Shown here in pieces: positions 8,862 to 17,225 of a stretch of 20,129 bases of DNA. The DNA comes from Multifurca ochricompacta (lineage: Eukaryota > Basidiomycota > Agaricomycetes > Russulales > Russulaceae). The stretch is taken from the NCBI GenBank assembly GCA_022496185.1, contig WTXG01000476.1, forward strand, positions 1 to 20,129, given 5' to 3'. Position 1 is the stretch's first letter; each line of letters starts with the position of its first letter. A model generated the notes under the pieces. The model ran no database searches. It saw only the letters and a program-made list of their open reading frames with translations, and was not told where the DNA came from. Both the position numbers and the translations under genes were made by a program.

Positions 8862-10322
8862 ATGACGACGCCCGCAACAGCTCCAGCGCCTAAAGGTATC
8901 CTTCTTAAAGCAGACACAATCGCTGAACCCTTCCTCGCCGAAGTCAAAACGAGCCTAGCATCCCTGACACCGACGCGAGCGCCCCCAAAATCGTCGGCAT
9001 CCTCGCTACCGCGAGCATGCCCAGCCGGTCTTATGCCGAGTTCACCCGCAAACAATGCGCCGCGTTGGGTATCGCCTTTGAGTTGCGCGAGTTGGGCTCC
9101 GCGCTTGGGACGGTAATGGTAACCTAAATGGCAATGGTGACGGCGTGGGCGTCGAAGAGGCCATCATAGAGGCCAACGCGGACGATACGGTCGATGGGAT
9201 CATGGTGCGCGTCCGATTCCCCCGTTATTGTAACTTTGCCTCGTCCTCTCAACCTCATCCTCATCAATGCTTCCCCCCCAGGTGTATTACCCTATTTTCG
9301 GAAAGGAGCAGGATCATTATCTACAGCAAATCGTCTCACCGTTCAAAGATGTCGAAGGGCTCAACTATAAATTCCACTTCAACCTCTATCACAAGTGAGT
9401 CTTTCTCTCCCTCCGGCTCTTTCTCAACCTGTTCACTTAATTAAAAAAAAAAAGCATCCGATACCTCGAACCCAAGTCTTTGTTAGCGTCATCACCTCTC
9501 TGGCCCACACTCCGGCCCCACTCAAAGATGATGTACCACCACCGGGAACGGTCAAGTCGATCTTACCTTGCACCCCACTTGGCGTCGTGAAAGCCCTAGA
9601 GCGTGTGGGCGTATACAATGCGCTCTTACCCTACGGAGACCGCGCCTACGGCCGAATCATCACCGTCATCAACCGGTGAGTCGTTTTGTTTTCGTTGCTG
9701 CATTTTTTTTTTTCGAGTTTTCTATCTCATCCCTCCCGCGCCTAATGCCAGATCGGAGGTAGTCGGTCGCCCGCTCGCGGCACTCCTGGCCAATGAGGCG
9801 CACGCGTCTTTTCCGTAGACATAGACTCCATCCAAGAATATACCAAACGACCAAGCGGCGGCGGCGGTGGGTGGTGGTGGTGGAATCGCGCGGCAACGAA
9901 GGGCGTATCACCCACATCACGTCGTGAGACCGGCACCTCCCGAATTCGATCTCGCCCGATGTCTCGCCCTCTCAGATGTGGTCGTCTCCGCCGTTCCGAG
10001 CGCGACGTATAAGGTTCCCACGACGGCGTTGAAGGACGGGTGCGTTTGCGTGAACGTGGCGGCGGATAAGAACTTCGAAGTCGACGTTCGGGAAAAGGTC
10101 CGTCGCCCTACTTCCCTCCCCTGTATCTGAGGCTCTCAACGTGTGTGCGTCCTTTCGTAGGCGTCGTTGTATATTCCTGCTGTGGGAAAGGTGACGATTC
10201 TCATGCTATTGCGGAATTTGTGAGCGTATCGCTTTTGCCACAGATCATTTCTGTTTCACTTATATCCTACCCAAAGATTGCGACTGCTGCAATACCAAGA
10301 TCTGCTCAAAGCGTCGTCATAA
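8862..10322 (+). CDS. MTD1: NAD-dependent 5,10-methylenetetrahydrofolate dehydrogenase (frame-interrupted)
   Basis: Cytosolic one-carbon enzyme oxidising 5,10-methylene-THF to 5,10-methenyl-THF with NAD+. The start is ATG 8862 (MTTPATAPAPKGILLKADTI). Blocks matching the yeast Mtd1 layout follow: IVGILATASMPSRSYAEFTR, EEAIIEANADDTVDGIM, VYYPIFGKEQDHYLQQIV with KDVEGLNYKFHFNLYH, IRYLEPKSL, VKSILPCTPLGVVKALERVG, YGRIITVINR, SEVVGRPLAALLAN (nucleotide-binding part), VFSVDIDSIQEYTKRPSG, SDVVVSAVPSATYKVPT, CVCVNVAADKNFEVDVREK, ASLYIPAVGKVTILMLLRN and LRLLQYQDLLKASS-stop. Introns are 9205-9281, 9395-9454, 9676-9751, 10098-10160 and 10220-10276. Frame changes occur near 8985 (C5A4 run), 9111 (GGG), about 9500, 9797 (GG) and 9870 (GGT tract). 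A Gly/Trp-coding GGC/GGT/TGG tract (about 9855-9882) looks like a lineage-specific insertion. Confidence 0.95.
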
Positions 10323-10614
10323 AAAAATCCTAATCGGATTAAAAAGCAAGCCAGCCAACTTGTCTGTTGTGGGTGAAGGGTGGTACCGTTCAAGAGAGGA
10401 CTACGTGCATAGAAAAAACAAAAGCTGGTACAAGTGGAAGAGGACGACAAAAAAGAAAAGGGAAAGCTAATGTATTACGTATCTTTCAAAAAAAAGTGCG
10501 GGAGAATTAAAAAAGCCAACTTGAGGGGGGGATTGATTTTTTGAATGCTTGCTTGTGAGACATGCGATGCGACAATTTCAACTTTCCACTTCCTTACGTA
10601 ATCCAGCATCCCCT
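10323..10614. other. Convergent spacer between MTD1 and ORM
   Basis: The two genes end toward each other here, so this contains both 3' untranslated regions. It has several A-rich runs (10321, 10450, 10488). No gene was seen. Confidence 0.55.
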
Positions 10615-11543
10615 TCATTCAAATTGTGCTTCTGTTAAATGGAGTTCAGGCGGCGGACGGAAGTAATCCGGTGGCGTGCTGGTGCCAGAAATGTTGCTCA
10701 TCGGCGTTGCGATGCCCGAAGGGTCATCCGGAAGGATACGTAAACGCTGTCTATGAGCCTGGGTGAAGGGTGCAGAGGAAGACTGTGTCAGGGAAGGCAA
10801 TCAGATAAGGAAAGAAAGACACGCAACGATGGAAGCTTGGGCACTAGGGTAAAGATGAGGGCAGACAAGTTGACAGCGAACAGCCATGGGTTATAATTCG
10901 TGTAATGGGTGGAGAGCAAGAAACTATGTTTCGCGGAACGGGTGTTAATTTATGTGTGTGTGAGGGTGAATGAAGACGTACAGGCCAACGGGGGAGAGAC
11001 CACTTTCGAGAAGGGGTGTTCTGCGCACCGCCGTCTATCTGTTCCCAAAGAGTGAGATCATCATATGCGCCACCATGCAACTCGCTGCCGAACGGAATGC
11101 CGGTAACCCAATGAAACATAAGGTATGAGCACTAATGAGGGTGGAAGAGGTCAGAGGGATGGATGATGTGTATTTGTGGAAACGCACAGCGAGATAGGAC
11201 AGATTGACGGCCGTCCAGGATATGTTTGCGTCACTCCAGGAATGGCGTCGATGATGACTTTGCCTGTTGCGATGAGAACGACATGGATCATCCAAGCACC
11301 TTTACAACACGAAGATTAAAGAAAGAAAGGAAAAGTTATAAGTTATAAGCCCAAACCTTTGCGGTTGACCCACTCAGCATTGATGTTTGCGTAGGCGGCT
11401 TGGTCTAGCGCTTCTTCGTTTGAACTGTCTACGTGTTCGACTTTGAGAAAGCTGCTGCTACGAGTTCGTTTGTGAGATACGTTGCTGTCTGGATGTAAAG
11501 TAAGGCCAGGAAGTTTGATGTTAGGTGGGTTGAGACCGCTCAT
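10615..11543 (-). CDS. ORM1: ORM/ORMDL family sphingolipid regulator (frame-interrupted)
   Basis: ER membrane protein that restrains serine palmitoyltransferase and so sets sphingolipid output. The start is ATG 11543: MSGLNPPNIKLPGLTLHPDS, then a Ser/Arg-rich stretch (KRTRSSS), comparable to the region phosphorylated in yeast Orm proteins. The conserved core is YANINAEWVNRKGAWMIHVV, a membrane segment ending in PGV, ISWTAVNLSYLA, SYLMFHWVTGIPFGSELHGG, AYDDLTLWEQIDGGAQNTPS, FLLSTHYTNYNPWLFAVNLS, LIFTLVPKLPSL and HRQRLRIL, with a C-terminal tail ending HLTEAQFE. Exons are 11543-11357, 11299-11188, 11131-10982, 10923 to about 10821, and 10758-10615. Frame changes occur near 11232 and about 10998. 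The divergent neighbour is Virilizer. Whether it corresponds to Orm1 or Orm2 cannot be said; basidiomycetes often have one. Confidence 0.94.
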
Positions 11544-11740
11544 GGCGGTAGAGCGAGGACGAGGGTGAGGGCGAGGACAACAAGTTCAAGTCACTTGCTC
11601 GGTCGCTCGGTCGCGCTGAGATTAAAGTCTCGTGCCAAGTGTGCCAAGTGCTGTGCTGTGCTGTCCTCCCTCCCTCTCTCCTACCCCTGCTCCTGCCCTG
11701 CTCCTGCTCCTGCCCTCGTTCCTTCGTTCCCCTTTACTAA
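11544..11740. promoter_or_regulatory. Shared divergent promoter of ORM and Virilizer
   Basis: These 197 bp separate the two start codons. The Virilizer side is strongly pyrimidine-rich (CTCCTGC repeats, about 11666-11725), as in many fungal promoters. A repeated CGGTCGCT/TCGGTCGCG occurs near 11600. No TATA box was seen. Confidence 0.7.
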
Positions 11741-14700
11741 ATGTTACTTCATTGGTCTACTCTAGAACCCGCAGGTCCTTCAAATCTTGCCGCTTTAAGG
11801 TTCTCTTCACCAGTTCGCGTTCGTCTTTACGAATATTTCCAAAGGACGCCTTACCCTTCGCAGAGCAACCTCAGATCGTCTCGTGAGTCCTCTTTCTCTC
11901 TTCTCACCATCCTCGTGGGATTGTCAAAGCTATGTCACCTTGAGAGGTCGTCATGCTTTTTAAAAATCTTCTATTCACGCTCACTAACAATCACATCGGG
12001 GGTGGTTTATTAACGATGAAAGGGCGACAGAGCCAGAGGCCTTCCTCCTTGACGTTTTCTTCAATGCACATCCCATTATTAGCGACCCGAAACAAAAACA
12101 GAAGGCTACCAATGTCCTTATACCGACATCCATAGCATACGCTGGTGGTTATGCCGAATTTCCTGTAGATATGGGGGCCGAGGTCTGCTTCAAGTATCCC
12201 TCTCCCCCTTCCACCGTATTTCTCATCCGGTCACAACTACCTTTAGTTTGCATCTCGTCTCATGATAGTCAAGGGTAACTTCACCAAAATCTCCATGGCT
12301 ATATATGGCGACGTTGCCTCCGAGCTGCCCTCTGCGCCCTCATCATATTTTCCCAACGTACTGCCATCCCTCGACCTGGCACCTTTATCTCCTGCACTCG
12401 ATCCCGCAAACTTGGATGATCCAACAATCTTAACACGCAACCTCCTCGCCCTCATTCCTGATGCGCCACCTCTCCCCCTACTTATCCGTCTCATGTTCTG
12501 TCTCAAGCCGACAACGACGACTGGGATCTCCCCGAGTTCCCATATCTTCACTCAGATCTTGACGAGGACCCCATCGACTTTGACCTCGATTACGCTTATC
12601 AGCTGACGAGTCAGCCAGTTGCAGATGACGTCCCGCTTGAGGTTTTGCAGCGTTTCGCCGACAGGGTCGCAGACGCAATTGGTCCCAAGGTACTCTCCCT
12701 TGCTTCCAACATACCCTCATGGATTCTCTTGCTTATACGCGCGTCATACAGAGTGAGAATCAATCTTACTTGGTGGCTGGAATCCTCTCCCGCGTCGCTT
12801 GCCAACACCGCGAGCTCTCGCGGCTCCTGATTGTATGACTCATTTTGCCATCTCACTACATACCACTCATTTACCCAAACCCTCAAGGACCGTATCGACA
12901 TCCAAGCAGTATTTGACACTTCCTTCATGGATGAAGACACGCTCGACCATTTGCTTATCGCAGCTGCGAACCCAGACATCGCAAAGGAGTTTGTTGTAGC
13001 GAATCTCCCAAAAGAACTTGAAACCTCTTACGGAGCCCAGGGCTAGACCCTTATGTCAAGCGAGCAGCACAGCGCGTGATTAATCGTCTGCGTGGCTGGG
13101 AAGAGCTCTCTGCTGCGATTTGGAACCCTCAAAGATCCTTTACGCTAGCGAGAGAGGTGTTGCGCGACCTCGGTAGCGATGAACCATCCTTCGGCGTCGC
13201 TCTGCATGCCCTCGTCACCCACCCCGATCTTGCTGCGCATATCGTTGAGGAGGAGGGTCTCGTTGAGCTCCGAGCGTGGGTTGGCGTCGCGTGTGTGCTC
13301 GCGCCTATGCGTGGGCGGATAGCGTGCCAAATGAACTATGCCGCTCACGTGCCTTTGCTATCATGCGTGTGTGGCAGGGCGTACCGCATTACCGTGAGGT
13401 GCGCACGTTTCACTGTTGACCCATTCTGATCCCTGTCTGACGAGAACGCTGTGGGACCTGTTTTTTTTGGATATGCAAGACTCTGAATCGCCTCCTCCTC
13501 TTGCGGCAGATGATTTTCCGCCTCGAATGCATGATGGATGATGACACGCCGACGCGCTCCGGTATTCACGCTGAGCACCTCCTTTACGACCTCACGCGCG
13601 ACCCGCGAGCCTTCCTATCTCCTCACCTCGTCAAATGTCTTCTTCAACTCCAGCCCGGTTTCTCGGCGATTAACGACACCGAACGTGGTATCCTACACTC
13701 CCTCGCGCTTCTCGCAGACGATGGACTTCCGTCCGCGGTCGAGGAGCTCGTGCGTCCCCTCGCGCGACCCGTCACTGCTGACGCCCTGCGTCCGATGCGC
13801 GTCGCGATCGCACTGCTCATGCATGAACTCGAGACGGGGGAACCTGGTACCGGCGAATGGGCAGCCCTTAACGCCTTGTGGGCGCAAAACACGCACGGGC
13901 TTCCGCTCCACCTGCTCGCAGTGCTCGAAGTGTTAGTCGCAGATGCTCAAGCATATTTCTCACTCACACCGCCTCCACCTCTTCTCACGACTGGGTCATC
14001 ATCATTATCATTATCATCATCCTCATCCTGCTTGCGCGCACAGTTAGCGGACCTTTTGTCGGGTGCAGACGAGCTTCTCCAAGTGCTCTTACGTCTGATC
14101 CCTATACATCCAATGCTGCCGGGCCGCGCGGCACATGCTCTGGTCAACGCAGCGGCGGACCTGTTCGTGTGTGTGGATGCGGCTGACACGCTCAACTCCT
14201 TCAATGATGGTGCGCGGATGGTAGTGCAGGCGTTGCGGGGAACGTGCATCGAGGTCGTGCGCGCGCTTGAACCGGAACTCGTGTTGCGCGTGTTGATGAG
14301 GCGTGGGGCGGACATTGCGGGTGCGAACGTGGCGTCGCAGGATCCGATTAGACGTGTACAAAATGCTCTTAGTCTTGTTGACCTCGTGCTTCCTCTCGAA
14401 CCTTACGTACCTGGAGCTGATGCTACTGGTGGTGGAGCAGGAGGGAACGCGGTCGTCACCACCACCAATACCACTGCCTCTGTGCGTCGAGCTCTGCCAC
14501 GCATTCTACCAGAACTCGCCGCGTTCTTTCGCACTCTTGATGGAGACGGACGAGCACACCTCGTGCGTAGGCTCGCAGAACTCGATGGGGGTGTTTCGGG
14601 GATCGCGGAGTGGCTTGTGTTGGAGGAATTGCACTCATTGTGCTCTGCGCTACGTGTACTCTCAGTGGAAGAAGGTTTTAAGGCCCGCCGGATCTATTCG

Positions 14701-15748
14701 CGATAAAGGCGCATCAGGTCTCCGTCTCCCTCCGCTTGTTACACGATTTCATGCGCGGGACGACGTCCTCGGAGGAGGCAGTCAGGATTCACACTTTCAT
14801 AGTGACGGAACCGAACCGGCCGGTTTGGTCGTTACGGCCATGAACTTGTTGTTGACGAACCGGATCGCGTCGTTGAACAGGTAGAACTAGCTCAGGTGTT
14901 GTTACAACCAGAACAGCAACAGCAACCGTCAGATGAATCGTCGTTGGATCATAATTTGTGCTTTGCACTCGCCCTTGTCTTTCTTCGTGCTGTGCAACAT
15001 GTACCACCGGCTTTGAAGCCCGTCTCGCACGCTCTCGACGCGCTTAGACTAGTACCGATCAAGATTATCGAACCAGATAGATTGTCGACCGAGATGGGTG
15101 ACGCGTTGTTAGCACTCGCCGCTGCTTCTGGAGCAGGAGCAGGAGCAGGAACAGGAACAGGAACAGGAACAGGAGGTGGTAGTGGTGGTAGTGGCGGTGT
15201 TGGTCATAATATCGATGAAGCACCAGCTATACTCTCTTTACTCGAATGGCTCGTCGGTCAATCCCACGCCGGTCTCCCACAACTCGCGACGCTTCATAAC
15301 ATCTCGACGGACACTTTTGCACAACTCTGCGATGCTCTCGCCTCGGCGGACGATGGTGCTTCATCTACTCTACCACCACCACCATCACCACCGCTGCCAC
15401 CGCCGTCTCCGTTGCTAGTTTCCGAAGACCTACGCTTGAACACGTGCGCATGCATTTGAATACGACCGCGGTGGAAGACGCACCGTTACATCCGTTTACT
15501 TTTCTCCCGTCCCCAACGGCCGACGTACGTCTCTCCTTGCGGACTTTACTTCATCTATCCACAGAAAGGCAACTCGAATCACATCTATTACCCGGATTCT
15601 CTTCTTTATCCTCATCTTCTACGGCCACAGCAGCTGCAGCAGCAGCAGCAGGGGGGTTACCAACAGCAACGGGGACGATGACGACGACGACAACGACAAC
15701 ATCAACGACAACAACAACAAAAATGGCGACGACAATGATGGGGACGGG

Positions 15749-15781
<33 letters not shown>

Positions 15782-15785
15782 GCAA

Positions 15786-15820
<35 letters not shown>

Positions 15821-16206
15821 CCCACAACACCGTGCGATGACACCGCCTCACGCACGAGGTGTCTTGAATATGGTCACCGTCTCCCACCAACAGCCTTATT
15901 ACGCAGTCCAGCAGTAACAGGTCTTACCAAGACGTATACGGCCAATGATTTTAGGGCGTTGAGACAGACGCCGAGCGCGAGGCAGAATACGAGTCGATTG
16001 CCGAGCACTCATGTCGATGTGCGTGCTCTTATTCTTTTTTTTTTTTTTTTTATTTTTCGTTTTGATTTTTATGAGTATGGTAGGAGTTTCAATCGGCTAC
16101 GGTGATGGCTTCATCATCATCCTCCCCGGTGATGATGCCCATTCCTATTTCTGTATTGCCACAGAATCCGTATGCGATGGGACTTGGCGCACCATTTGGT
16201 TCTTGA
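11741..16206 (+). CDS. vir: Virilizer homologue, m6A writer complex subunit (frame-interrupted)
   Basis: Large scaffold of the mRNA N6-adenosine methyltransferase complex (VIRMA in animals), acting in the nucleus. The N-terminal domain is recognisable: LLHWSTLEPAGPSNLAALRF, LRIFPKDALPF, EAFLLDVFFNAHPI, then GNFTKISMAIYGDV, matching the Virilizer N-domain order. An acidic stretch follows (DNDDWDLPEFPYL, DEDPIDFDLDYAYQLTS), then a long helical repeat region (12620-15460). A low-complexity part has 23 consecutive Gln codons (15750-15818). Near the end is RQNTSRLPSTHVD, the family's conserved C-terminal motif, then EFQSATVMASSSSSPVM and a stop at 16204-16206. Introns are 11883-12022, about 12183 or 12193 to 12246, 12690-12751, 12833-12887, 13399-13509 and 16019-16083. 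Frame changes occur near 11818, 12490, 13038, 13297, 14685, 14840, 15430 and 15895. The start could lie slightly elsewhere, but MLLHW fits the family's first strand. Confidence 0.93.
15128..15178 (+). repeat. GGAGCA/GGAACA hexanucleotide tract in Virilizer
   Basis: In-frame tandem hexamers encode alternating Gly-Ala then Gly-Thr. It is a coding microsatellite in the linker before NIDEAPAILSLLEWLVG. Confidence 0.75.
15628..15818 (+). repeat. Coding triplet repeats (Ala, Thr, Gln) in Virilizer
   Basis: Successive GCA/GCT (Ala), ACG/ACA (Thr) and CAG/CAA (Gln) tracts. The Gln tract (15750-15818) has 23 codons with mixed CAG and CAA, so it is less prone to slippage than pure CAG. It probably encodes a disordered linker. 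Confidence 0.8.
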
Positions 16207-17225
16207 TGTAAATGGGGGGTGGGGTGGGTTGGGTGTTAACGGTGGGGAGGGTGCTCTGTATTCTGTATTATTATTTTTTTTTGTTGTTGTTATCTTTTCG
16301 TTTTTTTTTTTTTTAAAAAAATCCAATTTCTATTCCGCATGCAGCTTCCTAGAGCGATCGTATTTTTCGGTGCCTCAGTAATACATTTGGGTGAGCCATA
16401 AAGATAGGTTGAATAAGTTAAGCCATTCATTACACATGTAGGAGACCACCGTCAGAGTTTAGTAATTAGTGGAGTTAGGTGGGATAAACCATTAAATAGT
16501 AGTGTAGGGGTCAAAAAAAAGAAAAAAAAGAAAAAAAAAAAAAAAGGTATGGGCTCTATCCATGAAAGATAGGGGTGTGAATGTCGAGTTTTCTTGGTAA
16601 ATAATGAGCGGCGTGGGATGGGCCACTCTGGATTTCCATGATAATACAGTGCAGAAGATGTAGGCGCGTGCGCGCGCATCACATGGTACAAGTGAGAGAG
16701 CTCTCTCCTCGTTGAGGGGGGAGGGGGGGGGTCTTCGGCCAAAAAAAAAAAAAATCGGATTGTTATAGTTCGCTTACGAACGTATGATCGACAGCCTCAC
16801 CTTAGAGCTAGCTGTGGGGAGTTGTGTGTGTGTGTGTCGTGTTGTCGTGTGTAGAATCGGTCTCTGTTGTTGCGGCAGTGAAAAGAGGGTGGTTTTTGGT
16901 TTTTGCCGCTAGGTGCGTTTGTGATTGGTGTGCGGTCGTCTTCTACCTGATCAGCTAACCCGGTCTGTAAGCCCAGTTTTTAAAAGCGCGTTTATCTTTT
17001 TCGTTTGGTAGATGTTTTCAATGAAACCAATAACATGAAATACGCCCTTGTGCCGTCCAATTAAATATAATATCAAGTAGATGATGGACAAAAAGAAAAT
17101 AAAGGAAAAGAAACAATTATTATATATATACAGATACAGTCCCACTCTCCGTAATATATAAAAAAAAAAAAAAAAAAAACATCCCCCCCCCCCGGGGAAA
17201 AAAATTCGTTCGGGGCGGGGGAGGG
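16207..17225. other. Convergent intergenic region with homopolymer and GT tracts
   Basis: The Virilizer and Uds1 genes end toward each other, so this should hold both 3' regions. Contents include a T-rich stretch at 16274-16314, an A-rich tract at 16513-16545, a G-rich stretch near 16718-16730, a short GT repeat near 16824-16837, an AT repeat at 17121-17131, and A(n)/C(n)/G4/A(n) runs at 17160-17207. Open frames here are low-complexity translations of these runs; no gene or RNA was recognised. Confidence 0.6.

Noticed and set aside
8985..9115. Programmed ribosomal frameshifting in MTD1
   Set aside because: Breaks recur at many unrelated places in all genes without a slippery site plus structure; indel errors explain them better.
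15619..15890. Poly-Leu/poly-Ala/Val minus-strand frames
   Set aside because: These are reverse translations of the Virilizer Gln/Thr/Ala triplet tracts.
16452..16742. 96-codon minus-strand open frame
   Set aside because: Its core is a poly-Phe translation of an A-rich tract; no conserved motif or plausible start context.
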